Positions 26,701-35,209 of a stretch of 64,000 nucleotides of DNA are shown here, in pieces (position 1 is the first letter of the stretch; each line of letters opens with the position of its first letter). The notes below the pieces were generated by a model that was given only the letters and a program-made list of their open reading frames with translations, ran no database searches and was not told the origin of the DNA. Source of the DNA: Ideonella_A sakaiensis_A (lineage in GTDB: Bacteria > Pseudomonadota > Gammaproteobacteria > Burkholderiales > Burkholderiaceae_C); assembly GCF_048320135.1 (NCBI RefSeq), contig NZ_CP182947.1, positions 1,054,001 through 1,118,000 on the forward strand, written 5' to 3'. A program made the translations under genes and the position numbers.

Positions 26701-28295
26701 ATCTTCGTGTTGGTGGCGCTTTTTCGGTGCGCAGCAATCCGGCGCTGCGTGCCGATATCGTGATCGACCGCAAGAGCGGTGACCTCAGCGTCACCGAAGG
26801 CACCAATGTGCAGCAACTGGGCCTGAGCGACCTGCGCGTCGCACTCGACGCCCGCGACGGCGTCTGGAATACGACCTTGGCGCTCGCCGGCTCGACGCTC
26901 GGTGTCGCCTCCGGCGCGCTGGTCGCGCGCACCGGCTCGCCAACCGCCTGGCCCGATGCCGGCACGCCGCTCGAAGGCGTCGTCGAGTTGCGGGTCGAAA
27001 AACTCTCGACCTGGGGGCCGTGGGTGCCGACCGGCTGGCGGCTCGACGGCAGCCTGCACACCAGTGCCAGCTTCGGCGGACGCATCGGCGCTCCCGAAAT
27101 CACCGGTCAGCTGCGCGGCAGCAACATCACCGCGCGCAATTTTGTAGAAGGCGTCAACGTCACCGACGGCCAGATCGCGGTGACGCTGAAAGGCGAAACC
27201 GCCCGCATCGAGACCTTCACCGCACGCGCCGGCGACGGCACCGTGTCGCTGACGGGCAATGCCCAGCTCGGCGCAACGCCGAAAGCCAATCTGCGACTGA
27301 AGGCGGATCGCTTCCAGCTGCTCGGCCGCGTCGATCGCCGGATCGTCGCCAGCGGCCAGGGCGAACTGAACCTCGGCGAGAAGAAGATCGCGCTCGACGG
27401 CAAGTTCAAGGTCGACGAAGGGCTGATCGATTTCACCCGCGGCGGCGCGCCCAGCCTTTCGGACGATGTCACGGTGATCCGCGCCGAGCGCGGCCCGGAC
27501 GGCAAGATCATTGAGGTCAAGTCGCGCAGCGGCGACGAGAAGCCGCCGCCGAAGGAACCGAAGAAGCAGTCGGCCGCAGCGCGTGCGCTGGCGCTCGACC
27601 TGCGCGTCGACCTCGGCAGCAACCTGCGGCTGAAGGGCCGCGGTCTGAATACCGGCCTGAAAGGCGAACTGCACGTGACATCGCCGGGCGGCAATCTGGC
27701 GGTCAACGGCACGGTGTCGACGGTCGATGGCGTGTTCAAGGCCTACGGACAGAATCTGAAGATCGACCGCGGCAGCGTGATTTTTATCGGGCCGGTCGAC
27801 AACCCGCGGCTCGACATCCAGGCGGTGCGCGGCGACACCAACACCGACGTGACGGTCGGCGTGCGCGTCACCGGCAATGTCGCGAACCTGCGCATCAAGC
27901 TGTTCTCCGAACCCGAGATGTCGGAGATCGACAAGCTGTCGATGCTGGTGCTCGGCCGCGCGACCGAAGGCACCGGCCGCGCCGAGACGGCGCTGCTGCA
28001 GCGCGCGGCGTTTGCGCTGCTCGCCGGCGACGGCGAAAGCACGACCGACAAGGTCAGCCGCGCACTCGGCCTCGACGAGTTGTCGCTGCGCCAGACCGAT
28101 GGCGAAGTCAAGGAGACGGTGGTCAGCCTCGGCAAGCAGATCTCGGACAAGGTCTATGTCGGCTATGAACGCGGGCTGAACGCCACCGCCGGCAGCTGGC
28201 AGTTGATCTACCGGCTGGCCCAACGCTTCACGCTGCGCGCGCAGGCCGGTTATGAAAATTCGGTCGACCTGATCTGGACCTGGCGCTGGCGTTGA
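23736..28295 (+). CDS. tamB: TamB, translocation and assembly module inner-membrane protein
   Basis: This protein of about 1500 residues has a short basic cytoplasmic tail, one transmembrane helix (about residues 46-68), a very long beta-rich periplasmic span and the C-terminal DUF490/TamB domain ending in WTWRWR. It bridges the inner and outer membranes as a lipid-conducting groove and partners TamA. The stated start is a GTG inside the end of tamA. A better ribosome-binding site (AGGAG at 23769-23773) stands seven bases before an in-frame ATC at 23781, so the true start is in doubt. The Ala/Pro-rich low-complexity stretches are normal for the family in GC-rich genomes. Confidence 0.88.
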   Translation: MSASLSDGSADRRPAIATEPPTPAPQQPAGKPAAPRRSRGRRLRRGLLWLIAVVLLLVIAVPVGLWLGLRSEAGSSWLLGQVPGLTLKGVKGSLLGDFSADRLELKIGANGRLILIEPAWQDLRIRRSPLDGHWVAVDIEKLSARAAELIPDDTPKKDEPLTAPEHLKLPLTVKIDALDIGEFRTAALGDKPVRDLRGSIDLAADSGRQHQVQIDNVEWDQFRVKGSLKVGSDGEMVLDSQLQLGPSGAATAATESAIPFDDWVARLALNGPLRKPTLDASASGDGRELLQAQAVLQPFEPWPLADLEARTKDLDLAMFSSELPKTALTGSAKVETAGLDKPAKADIRLANREAGMWNAKRLPLRELQLDLQARPDAPQVASIRRFVAELGSASLPAGRISGKGEFDQGKFSVEAVLDKLLPARLDARAPVMSLSGPINVDGRLPAAAAAGGPAPTGDDAMLHVDTRAKLRGSIDIAAEAEAFGKPAQKTGTAAGSTSRSLAVDLDAAMRSGPAGQLQLDIKQAQIDAAGADVRIDGKLRRDEADAPLRVDAELRMKEFDPRPWLPSADAAGWRRGRSRINATADVDLQLLPQPAAASEKKPSAAGSADPVRQGLAALDAVLATLRGKAALTLQPSQFAGIAIEGQAGLNVDGAIPGPGIAAADVALRSGSNRVKAALRTRADRPAADRLELDIDAPALGELADAARLLGLPAGGVAKGGAKPAAPALAGSVTAKAEVNGRWPSLRTDGRLAARGLKIPDLSVTRADVDWKLGTSPDSPVDLKADIAGLVTAAAAVERADLKLSGTAREHRIELSADSSMLPPAWTDALTGATTAVAKAGKPAAIPTGGPAPTSARLRASGGLLDVTGITARNAVPSANGWRGRIDELRLRSGANPDAALAVRGDDLGLTTRWSGAAPTLSLQPGRLEMQAGPTVATLRWSRVEVQAGAPAAKGRAAVPPRIDVEATLDPIAVAPLLARFQPDFGWGGDLRVGGAFSVRSNPALRADIVIDRKSGDLSVTEGTNVQQLGLSDLRVALDARDGVWNTTLALAGSTLGVASGALVARTGSPTAWPDAGTPLEGVVELRVEKLSTWGPWVPTGWRLDGSLHTSASFGGRIGAPEITGQLRGSNITARNFVEGVNVTDGQIAVTLKGETARIETFTARAGDGTVSLTGNAQLGATPKANLRLKADRFQLLGRVDRRIVASGQGELNLGEKKIALDGKFKVDEGLIDFTRGGAPSLSDDVTVIRAERGPDGKIIEVKSRSGDEKPPPKEPKKQSAAARALALDLRVDLGSNLRLKGRGLNTGLKGELHVTSPGGNLAVNGTVSTVDGVFKAYGQNLKIDRGSVIFIGPVDNPRLDIQAVRGDTNTDVTVGVRVTGNVANLRIKLFSEPEMSEIDKLSMLVLGRATEGTGRAETALLQRAAFALLAGDGESTTDKVSRALGLDELSLRQTDGEVKETVVSLGKQISDKVYVGYERGLNATAGSWQLIYRLAQRFTLRAQAGYENSVDLIWTWRWR

Positions 28296-28372
28296 GGCGC
28301 GCGTTTGCGGAGTGCGCCGCAAGCCATGCGAAAATCCGCGTCGCCAATGCAGCCGAAACCGGCGCATGCACC

Positions 28373-28448
28373 GCGGCTGTAGCTCAGTGGATAGAGCATC
28401 TCCCTCCTAAGGAGAGGGTCGCAGGTTCGATTCCTGCCAGCCGCGCCA
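28373..28448 (+). tRNA. tRNA-Arg (anticodon CCT)
   Basis: A complete 76-base cloverleaf is present. The seven-pair acceptor stem is GCGGCTG/CAGCCGC, the D arm is GCTC...GAGC, and the anticodon stem TCTCC/GGAGA frames loop CTCCTAA with anticodon CCT, reading AGG. The T arm is GCAGG TTCGATT CCTGC, and the CCA end is encoded. Confidence 0.95.
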
Positions 28449-28541
28449 TAGGCAAACGCCCCTGGCTTTCGATCGCTTGACCCACCGACCGGGGCTTTGG
28501 TTGGTGCAGTCTGGACAGACTGAACAGGCTGAACAAGAACA

Positions 28542-28559
28542 CGGGCCCAGCCGGGCCCG
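28542..28559 (-). terminator. Hairpin downstream of the class II aldolase gene
   Basis: CGGGCCC and GGGCCCG form a perfect seven-pair stem with a four-base loop, 34 bases past the aldolase stop. A mildly U-rich stretch (GTTCTTGTTC) follows on the minus strand. Two further inverted repeats (28483-28506 and 28507-28522) lie between it and tRNA-Arg. Nothing else is seen in 28449-28593. Confidence 0.45.
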
Positions 28560-28593
28560 CGGAGCGCGCACTGTGAGCGCGCGGCGGCAGCCC

Positions 28594-29445
28594 TTACTCG
28601 AACATGTCCGGCTGGCTCTTCGAGATGTGGTCGTAGATCGTCTGGAAGTGCAGCCAGCCGATGTACTCCGAGCCGACGTGTTCGCGGCTGTAGCGCGAGC
28701 GCTCCGGCGACACCATCACCGGCTTGTGGCCGGTGGCTTCGACCAGCAGCTGCTGGCGGCAGCAGCGCTCGAGCGCGATGAACCAGAAGGCGGCGGCCTC
28801 GATGCTGTGGCGGCTCGCGGTCAGCAGACCGTGGTTCTGGTGGATCGCGGCCTTGACGCCCTTGAACCAGTCGCAGACCGCCATGCCGGCGCTCTCTTCG
28901 ACGGCAACCTGGCCGGCCTCGTCCTTGATCACGACGTGGTCCTCGAAGAATGCGGCGGCATCCTGCGAGATCGGATCGAGCGGACGGCCGAGCGCGGCGA
29001 ATGCGGTGCCGTAGACGGTGTGCGCGTGGCACATCGACAGGATGTCCGGATGCGCTTCATGCACCGCGGCATGCAGCACGAAGCCGGCACGGTTCAACGC
29101 ATAGGCGCCCTCGACGACCTTGCCCTTGTGGTCGGCCAGGATCAGGTTCGAGACCTTGACCTGGTTGAAATGGACACACATCGGATTCGTCCAGTACAGC
29201 TCCGGGAATTCCGGGTCGCGGATCGTCAGGTGGCCGGCAAAGCCATAGTCGAAACCCTCCATGCCGAAGGCGCGGCAGGCGGCGACCAGGCGCTCCTTGC
29301 GGTGCTGGCGCTCCTCGGCAAAGGTCGCGAACTCGGGCTCGATCGGGAAGATCAGCCCTTCCTGCTTCGGCTGATAGATCGAAACCGAACGGCGGACCGG
29401 TGCGGGGGCGACGGTGGTGGCGATGCGTTCCGGGTTGGCGGCCAT
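28594..29445 (-). CDS. Class II aldolase/adducin-family protein
   Basis: A 283-residue zinc-dependent aldolase-fold protein. Metal-ligand histidines are visible in CHAHTVYG and in QNHGLL, and the N-terminal GFAGHLTIRD segment fits the family. Family members include fuculose-phosphate aldolase, methylthioribulose-phosphate dehydratase and many uncharacterised enzymes acting on unphosphorylated substrates; the substrate cannot be read here. A LysR gene stands 136 bases upstream on the same strand. Confidence 0.82.
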   Translation of the reverse strand: MAANPERIATTVAPAPVRRSVSIYQPKQEGLIFPIEPEFATFAEERQHRKERLVAACRAFGMEGFDYGFAGHLTIRDPEFPELYWTNPMCVHFNQVKVSNLILADHKGKVVEGAYALNRAGFVLHAAVHEAHPDILSMCHAHTVYGTAFAALGRPLDPISQDAAAFFEDHVVIKDEAGQVAVEESAGMAVCDWFKGVKAAIHQNHGLLTASRHSIEAAAFWFIALERCCRQQLLVEATGHKPVMVSPERSRYSREHVGSEYIGWLHFQTIYDHISKSQPDMFE

Positions 29446-29581
29446 GGTGGTGTCTTTCGTGTCGATGGTTCGGAATGACGCAACGATAGACGCCTACGGC
29501 CGATCGATCCAGGGCCTGCAGGCAATAAAACCTATCACGGCTGGCAATAAATCGCCGCCGCCGCGGCGCAGCAATCCGTCG

Positions 29582-30487
29582 TCAACGCTGCCAGGGCGGG
29601 CTGCGGAAGGCTTCGGCAAAGTGGTCAACAAAAGCCCGCACTCGCGGCACCAGCTTGCGCTCGGGCAGAAAGACGGCATGGATCGCGGTGTCGTCCTCGG
29701 CTTGGTAGTCCGACAGCAGCGCGACCAGCCGACCATCGGCAATAGCCGGCAGCGCCAGGTGTTCGGCCAGCCGCATGATGCCGACGCCGCCGACGCACAT
29801 CTGGAACAGCGTCGAGCCGTCGCTGCTGCGGAAATTGCCGCGCACCGCGATTTCCTCGCGTTGCCTGCCGATCTGGAACGGCCAGCGGTTCAGCCGCTCC
29901 ATCGACGACTGCCACATCAGGCAGTTGTGACGTGCCAGCCCCTGCGGCGTCACCGGCGAGCCGTGGCTTGCGATATAGGCCGGTGAAGCGACGACGATGC
30001 GTTGCAGCTTGCACAGGGTGCGGCTCATCAGCGTCGAGTCGTGCAGCCGGCCCATCCGCACCGCGACGTCGAAATTGTCTTCGAGCAGATTTGCCAGCGT
30101 ATCCGACAGCGCCAGGTGCATCGTGATCTTCGGATAGGCCTGCAGGAATGCCGGCAGCAGCGGCACCACCTGGTCCATGCCGAAGGCCAGTGGCGCTGTG
30201 GCACGCAATTCACCGGTCGGCTCGTCGGAGCGGACCTGGCCTTCGGCTTCCTCCAGCTCCTCGAGGATGCGCCGGCACGATGCGAGAAACTGCACGCCTT
30301 CGCTGGTCTGCCGCTGGGTGCGCGTCGAACGGTGCAACAACTGCACGCCGAGGCGGCGTTCGAGGCCGGTGATCGTCTGGCTGACGAAGGGCTGGCTGAC
30401 GCCGAGCAGGTGGGCCGCGGCGGTGAAGCCGCCGGCTTCGCAGACGGCCTTGAAGACCCGCATCTCGAGCAACCGGTCGTCTTTCAT
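29582..30487 (-). CDS. LysR-type transcriptional regulator
   Basis: This 301-residue regulator has an N-terminal winged helix (FKAVCEAGGFTAAAHLLGVSQPFVSQTITGLERRLGVQLLHR) and a LysR substrate-binding domain. It belongs to the CrgA/DsdC-like group with an NCLMW-type motif. The ATG at 30487 gives the standard family length. It lies upstream of the aldolase gene in the same direction rather than divergent from it, so its targets are unclear. Confidence 0.87.
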   Translation of the reverse strand: MKDDRLLEMRVFKAVCEAGGFTAAAHLLGVSQPFVSQTITGLERRLGVQLLHRSTRTQRQTSEGVQFLASCRRILEELEEAEGQVRSDEPTGELRATAPLAFGMDQVVPLLPAFLQAYPKITMHLALSDTLANLLEDNFDVAVRMGRLHDSTLMSRTLCKLQRIVVASPAYIASHGSPVTPQGLARHNCLMWQSSMERLNRWPFQIGRQREEIAVRGNFRSSDGSTLFQMCVGGVGIMRLAEHLALPAIADGRLVALLSDYQAEDDTAIHAVFLPERKLVPRVRAFVDHFAEAFRSPPWQR

Positions 30488-30562
30488 CGCGCGCCTTGAA
30501 AGTCCTGATCGAAAAATGCACCCGCTGCATTTTCCATCGGCCGCGCGTGGTCCGGACGCAGA

Positions 30563-30598
30563 TCGGCCCGGGGCCACCAAGAGGCAGCCCCGGGCCGA
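30563..30598 (-). terminator. Strong GC hairpin after the glycine-zipper gene
   Basis: TCGGCCCGGGGC and GCCCCGGGCCGA pair perfectly over 12 bases around a 12-base loop, 26 bases past the stop of the glycine-zipper gene. There is no U-run, so it may be a non-canonical terminator or an RNA-protecting structure. Confidence 0.5.
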
Positions 30599-30623
30599 GT
30601 CGGCAGCAGGATGGTCGGGGCGC

Positions 30624-30845
30624 TTATTTGCGCTTGCCGACTTCGTTGCCGACCACGCCACCGACGGCCGCACCGCCGACGGTGCCGAGCGCGCTGCCGT
30701 TGCTGAGCACCGAACCGGCAACGCCACCGATGGCGGCGCCTGCGGCGGTGGCCTTGTCACGATGTGTCATGTTCGAGCAGGCGCTCAACGACACGGCGGA
30801 CACGACGAGCACGGCGATCGAGGAAACTCGGGTCAGGTTGTTCAT
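30624..30845 (-). CDS. Small glycine-zipper lipoprotein (OsmB-like)
   Basis: A 73-residue protein with a lipoprotein signal ending in LSAC and a mature region of alternating Gly/Ala (AAGAAIGGVAGSVLS and GTVGGAAVGGVVGNEVG) typical of the glycine-zipper 2TM family. Such proteins sit at the outer membrane and are often stress-induced. AAGGAG precedes the ATG at 30845. The downstream hairpin suggests a single-gene transcript. Confidence 0.8.
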   Translation of the reverse strand: MNNLTRVSSIAVLVVSAVSLSACSNMTHRDKATAAGAAIGGVAGSVLSNGSALGTVGGAAVGGVVGNEVGKRK

Positions 30846-30962
30846 GGCGGACTCCTTGTGGCTCTGGACGATGGCTTCAGCATCGACCCGATGCGCCGCG
30901 GCTTCAATCATCCGCTGCCGGGTTCGCCCGTCGGCGCAGTCCGACAGTGCGAGGCCGAGCGG

Positions 30963-32138
30963 TCAGCGATGGTCCTTCAGGCGCTCGGCCTCGCGGCTTT
31001 TCGGCGTTTCCATCTCGGTGGCGCCACCGGTGGCATCGGGTTTGTCGGCCTGCGGCTTCGCGGTCGGTGGCGGTGCCGGCGCGCGGTCGATCTTCGCTTC
31101 GGCGCGCTGCAGCGGCAGGTATTGCGGGTATTCGCGCTGGATGAAATCGATCAGGTATTCGCGCACATGGCAGCGCAGGTCCCAGGCGGCCGGCGCCGAT
31201 GCCGCCGTGACGAGGCAACGCAGCTGCATCGAATGCTGGTCGGTCTCGGTGACCTGCAGCAGTGCAAAACGCTTGTCCCAGTGCTCGGACATCTCGACCG
31301 CTCGCTTCAATGCATCGCGCAGCGGCTGCAGCGGCATCCGGTAGTCGACCCAGAGGTACACGGTGCCGATCAGTTCGGCGCTCTGCCGGGTCCAGTTCTG
31401 GAACGGTTTTTCGATCCAGTACTGCAGCGGCACGATCAGCCGGCGCTGGTCCCAGATCCGCACGACGACATAGGTGCCGGTAATCTCCTCGATCACACCC
31501 CATTCGTTTTCGACGATCACGACGTCGTCGATGCGGATCGGCTGCGACAGGCCGATCTGCAGACCGGCGATCAGGTTCCCGAGCACCGGCCGCGCGGCAA
31601 AGCCGGCGACGATGCCGACGACGCCGGCCGATGCGAGCAGGCTGGCACCAACCTGACGCACCGCCGGAAAACTCATCAGCGCGAGCGAGGCGCCGATCAG
31701 CACGACCAGGCCGAGCACGATGCGCGACAACACCTGGGTCTGGGTCTGGATGCGCCGCGCATCGAGGTTGTCGGCCTCGGTCACTGGATGGGCCTCGATC
31801 ACCGCATCGGCTGCGCCGCTGACCGCATTGGCAAACAGCCAGGTCAGCGCGCCGATCAGCAACAGGCCGCTGATCCGTTCGACATTGCCGAGCCAGACGA
31901 GGTCGCCGGGCGCCTGGTTCCATACCGAGTTGAGCGCCAGCAGGTACAGCAGAAAACGCGCCGGCGAGCGCACCGCGACGGCAAGTTTGCTGGCCATCAG
32001 CGACGAGCGGGCGGCGCGCTGGATCACGCGGTTGCCGATCCGGAAGATGATCTCGGCGATCAGCAGTGCGATCAGTGCCGCGCCGAGCGTCGGCAGCCAG
32101 GCGGCGAGGGCAGGAGGTATCCAGGTCGGCATGTTCAT
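30963..32138 (-). CDS. MscS-family mechanosensitive channel
   Basis: A 391-residue inner-membrane protein with four or five hydrophobic segments in its first half and the MscS pore/beta-domain region (ASAGVVGIVAGFAARPVLGNLIAGLQI and the IRIDDVV, WGVIEEITGTYVVVR blocks). The C-terminal 50 residues are Pro/Lys-rich and probably disordered. It should release ions or small solutes on osmotic downshift, or act as a small-conductance channel of uncharacterised gating. It follows imuB by 71 bases. Confidence 0.85.
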   Translation of the reverse strand: MNMPTWIPPALAAWLPTLGAALIALLIAEIIFRIGNRVIQRAARSSLMASKLAVAVRSPARFLLYLLALNSVWNQAPGDLVWLGNVERISGLLLIGALTWLFANAVSGAADAVIEAHPVTEADNLDARRIQTQTQVLSRIVLGLVVLIGASLALMSFPAVRQVGASLLASAGVVGIVAGFAARPVLGNLIAGLQIGLSQPIRIDDVVIVENEWGVIEEITGTYVVVRIWDQRRLIVPLQYWIEKPFQNWTRQSAELIGTVYLWVDYRMPLQPLRDALKRAVEMSEHWDKRFALLQVTETDQHSMQLRCLVTAASAPAAWDLRCHVREYLIDFIQREYPQYLPLQRAEAKIDRAPAPPPTAKPQADKPDATGGATEMETPKSREAERLKDHR

Positions 32139-32209
32139 GTCAGCAATGGAGCAGGATCCGGGCCGCTTGTTCCATCCGATTGACTGGGCGGCCTCTGCTG
32201 GCGCACCGA

Positions 32210-33778
32210 TCAGGCAAAACGGCCGTGCAAAAACCAGCCGGGCTGCTCGTTGGCCGACACGGCGACCTCATCATGCTCGTCGAGCGAACGTGGTGGCAAG
32301 CGGCCACGGTAGATCCAGACCAGGGAACCATCGGCCGCCTGGGCGATGAAATAATCGCGTTCGGCCAGTCCCTGGTCCCACCATCCGGCCTCGATGCGTT
32401 CGGGGCCGCACAGCAGCTGCAGCGGCTGGCCGTCGAGCAGCGGCCGGCGCTCGCGTTCAGCCAGCGGCTCGGCCTGCGCGAGCAGCCACACCGGCTGCTG
32501 CAAACCGGCGCCGGTGGCACCCTGCCCTTCGACGCTGCGCACGGCGCGCGGCATCGCAGAACCTCCGTGTTGGCCGTCGAACGGCAGCAGCATGCTGGCG
32601 CGTTCGGGCCGGTGGTCGGCAATGCCGACCAGCCGCTGCACCTGGTCACCGCCGAGCCTGGATTGCAGGCGCTCGACCAGCCTGACCAGGCCTTCGCGCT
32701 CGTTGCGGGCAGTCGGGAACAGTTCGCCGTTCGGCGGCGGGCGCTGCACCAGTTCATCACACAGCAGCTGCAGTTCCAGCGTCGGCGCGGCAAGCTTCAG
32801 CTGCGCCAGCCGTTCGCGCAACAGCAGTTGCAGGTGGTCGACATCGCACGAGGCTTCGGTCAGCGCGATCTCGAGTTCGCTGAGCGGCGGCGTATCGATG
32901 TCGCTGCGGTGCCGCCGCTCGTGCAGCATCTGCAGCCTGAAGCGGCCGACCCGGGCCTGCTGCGCCAGCGCCCAGACGACCAGCCGGTTCAACAGCATCC
33001 GGGCGCCGGCCAGCACCTGCTCGGTGGTATCGGCGCGGGCCAGCAGTTCGAGCCGGCCGCTGAAGCGCTCCGCCAGGACGATCGGCTGGCGCGGGTCGGG
33101 GCGGCGCCCGGTCGCGCGATCGATCTCGTGCAGCAAGGCCTCACCGAAGCGGCGCGCCACGCCGGATCTCGGCAGGCGACGCAGTTCGCCGATCGTGCGC
33201 AGGCCGACCGATTGCAGCACCTCCTGCTGGGCCGGGCCATCGGCCAGCAGCGCCACCGGAGCAGCGTCGAGCCGGCGGTTGCTGGCCTGCAGATCGGTGC
33301 ACAGCAAACCGTCCCCGCTGGCGCAGAAATCGGCCGTTGCCAACCGGGCGAGCAGCGCCGCCGCCTGCGCCGTCGGTGCACTGGCGAGGCGGACCTGGTG
33401 GCCGAGCGGCTGCAGCAGGTCGCGCAGCCGCTGCAGCAGCCGCGCGAAGCCGCCGAAATAACGCAGGCTCGGCTGCACCTCGAGCAGAACCGTCTGCGGC
33501 GGATCGCAACAGACCATCGGCGTGAAGGCGAGCGCCGCATGCGCGACCGCCTGCAGCGCCAGCGCATCGCGTGCCGGATCGGCCTGCGCCAGCACCAGCT
33601 GCGGCGCCAGCGCCAGCGCGGTGGCCCGTTTCAGGCCCGGCCGCACCCCCAGCGCCGCTGCAGAGCGGTTGGCATGGACGACGCGATGGGCGTCGACGAC
33701 GACCAGCGCCTCATCGGGCGCAAGGCTGGCCACCGTCTCGAGCGACAGCAGCGGCAGGTACAGGCCGATCCACAACAT
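32210..33778 (-). CDS. imuB: ImuB, inactive Y-family polymerase of the mutasome
   Basis: A 522-residue Y-family-like protein that in other bacteria tethers ImuA and DnaE2 to the sliding clamp during mutagenic repair. The N terminus (LWIGLYLPLLSLE) lacks the aspartates that form the catalytic centre in DinB, as expected for ImuB. The start is taken as ATG at 33778, with a TTG one codon earlier. It begins nine bases after imuA, so the pair is co-transcribed under the upstream LexA box. No dnaE2 follows: the next gene encodes an MscS channel. Confidence 0.87.
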   Translation of the reverse strand: MLWIGLYLPLLSLETVASLAPDEALVVVDAHRVVHANRSAAALGVRPGLKRATALALAPQLVLAQADPARDALALQAVAHAALAFTPMVCCDPPQTVLLEVQPSLRYFGGFARLLQRLRDLLQPLGHQVRLASAPTAQAAALLARLATADFCASGDGLLCTDLQASNRRLDAAPVALLADGPAQQEVLQSVGLRTIGELRRLPRSGVARRFGEALLHEIDRATGRRPDPRQPIVLAERFSGRLELLARADTTEQVLAGARMLLNRLVVWALAQQARVGRFRLQMLHERRHRSDIDTPPLSELEIALTEASCDVDHLQLLLRERLAQLKLAAPTLELQLLCDELVQRPPPNGELFPTARNEREGLVRLVERLQSRLGGDQVQRLVGIADHRPERASMLLPFDGQHGGSAMPRAVRSVEGQGATGAGLQQPVWLLAQAEPLAERERRPLLDGQPLQLLCGPERIEAGWWDQGLAERDYFIAQAADGSLVWIYRGRLPPRSLDEHDEVAVSANEQPGWFLHGRFA

Positions 33779-33787
33779 CAAACGGAC

Positions 33788-34693
33788 TCAACGGCTCGCG
33801 GCCGGCCGTTCGAGGTTGATGAAGGTTGCGGTGTGCAGTGTCGACGCCGCCGCCCCCGTCGCGGCGGCAACCCGGCCCGCCGTCGCGATGCCGGCGCGGG
33901 CGCGCTGCGTTGCACTGCCCGACAGCACCGGCGGCAGATCGAGCTGCAGCGTGGTCTCGAGCGGCGGGCCACGGCGCTTCAGCAGCCGCAGGCGCAAGGT
34001 ATCGGCGCCACCCGGGCGCAACGCCAGCCGCAGCGGCGCGGCGGTCGGCCGCTGGCTGGCCTCGGGTTCGCGCATCACGAAGGCCGGGCCGTCGTGCGCC
34101 TGCGCCGCCAGCTGCAGCCGGCGCAGCCGCTCGGCGCGCAAACGCGGCGGCAGCCACGCGACGATCGCGCCGACATGGCCGCTTTTCAACGCCTGCTCGA
34201 GTGCCCACAGGCTGTCGGCGCCGGGGACCACCCGGGTGCGGGTCTGCACGACCAGCAGTTGGTCGAGATCGAAACCGAGCTGGGCAAAACCCTGCGCCGA
34301 CAACCTGGCCGGCGGGTCGAACAGCATCACCGGCCGGCCGCCACGCTGCGTCGCGACCAGGCTCGGCGCGAGCAGGCGGATCTCGCCGATGCCGGGATGG
34401 GCCAGCAGCAATTCGCTCAGCACCCGGCGCGGCCAGCCGCCGCCAGGCAATTCCGCATCGAGCTGCGGAAAACCGCTGGCCAGCGGCTGGTCGACCTGGC
34501 GGCCGAGCTGGTGACCAAGCCACAGCGCCGGATGCAGCGATTCCGGCACCGGCGGCGCCCGACCGGCCGCTGCTGCACCCCGGGCCGGCGCGCCCTGCGC
34601 CGGCCGCGCCCGCGCCGCCACCGGCCCGGACGGGGCAGCGGCGGCAAGCGCCGAGGTCGGCGCGGCAGAGGTGATGGGGGGCAGCGGGGTCAT
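33788..34693 (-). CDS. imuA: ImuA, translesion synthesis accessory protein (RecA-like)
   Basis: A 301-residue RecA/SulA-like protein of the ImuA-ImuB-DnaE2 mutasome. After an Ala/Pro-rich N-terminal region the sequence shows the ImuA core (LDAELPGGGWPRRVLSELL and ALKSGHVGAIVAWLP). The canonical Walker A lysine is absent from the GGGWPRR loop, as in this family. The LexA box lies only eight bases ahead of its ATG, so expression should rise on DNA damage. Confidence 0.85.
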   Translation of the reverse strand: MTPLPPITSAAPTSALAAAAPSGPVAARARPAQGAPARGAAAAGRAPPVPESLHPALWLGHQLGRQVDQPLASGFPQLDAELPGGGWPRRVLSELLLAHPGIGEIRLLAPSLVATQRGGRPVMLFDPPARLSAQGFAQLGFDLDQLLVVQTRTRVVPGADSLWALEQALKSGHVGAIVAWLPPRLRAERLRRLQLAAQAHDGPAFVMREPEASQRPTAAPLRLALRPGGADTLRLRLLKRRGPPLETTLQLDLPPVLSGSATQRARAGIATAGRVAAATGAAASTLHTATFINLERPAASR

Positions 34694-34700
34694 GTGAGGA

Positions 34701-34716
34701 CTGTATTTTCATACAG
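34701..34716 (-). promoter_or_regulatory. LexA (SOS) box before imuA
   Basis: CTGT and ACAG flank eight A/T-rich bases, an exact match to the CTGT-N8-ACAG SOS operator. It is centred about 15 bases before the imuA ATG. It lies in the 102-base gap shared with the divergent YchJ-like gene and could also affect that gene. Confidence 0.85.
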
Positions 34717-34795
34717 TATCCGATGCAAGCGGAAAAAGACCCGTCGATCGTGTTCAGATCCGGGTGCCGCCCCCGGCCGTGCCAAGATCACGACC

Positions 34796-35209
34796 ATGCC
34801 CCGCGCCGCCCCCAGCACCCCGCCCGCACTCCGCTGCCCCTGCGGCGCCGCCCGACCCTATGCCCACTGCTGCGGCGTCTGGCACAGCGGCCCGCAGGCG
34901 CTGCAGGCGCCCGATGCCGAGGCGCTGATGCGGTCACGCTACAGCGCCTATGTGCTCGGCCTGAGCGACTATCTGCTCGAAACCTGGCATCCGAGCACCC
35001 GTCCGACAAGCCTCGATGCCGACCCGCCGGGCCTGCGCTGGCTGGGCCTCGACGTCCGCGCCGCCACAACCACCGACACCGACCACGCGACGGTCGAATT
35101 TGTCGCCCGCAGCAAACTCGGCGGCCGCGCCCAGCGGATGCACGAAATCAGCCGTTTCGTGCGCGAGGATGGGCGCTGGTATTACCTCGACGCATTGGGC
35201 GGAGGCTGA
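34796..35209 (+). CDS. YchJ/UPF0225-family protein with an SEC-C-type zinc motif
   Basis: A 137-residue protein with an N-terminal zinc-binding CPCG...HCC motif and the conserved AEALMRSRYSAYVLG, YLLETWHPSTRP and REDGRWYYLDA segments of the YchJ family. Function is unknown; SEC-C motifs usually mediate protein contacts. The start is the ATG at 34796. The LexA box is nearby, but whether it is SOS-regulated is open. Confidence 0.82.
   Translation: MPRAAPSTPPALRCPCGAARPYAHCCGVWHSGPQALQAPDAEALMRSRYSAYVLGLSDYLLETWHPSTRPTSLDADPPGLRWLGLDVRAATTTDTDHATVEFVARSKLGGRAQRMHEISRFVREDGRWYYLDALGGG

Noticed and set aside
21797..27103. Very long open frame on the minus strand opposite tamA and tamB
   Set aside because: GC-rich codon use keeps the antisense frame open; its sequence is Ser/Arg/Ala-rich with no family resemblance, while the plus strand encodes clear TamA and TamB.
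28373..28448. tRNA-Arg(CCT) as an island insertion site
   Set aside because: The genes on both sides are ordinary backbone, with no accessory genes or direct repeats.
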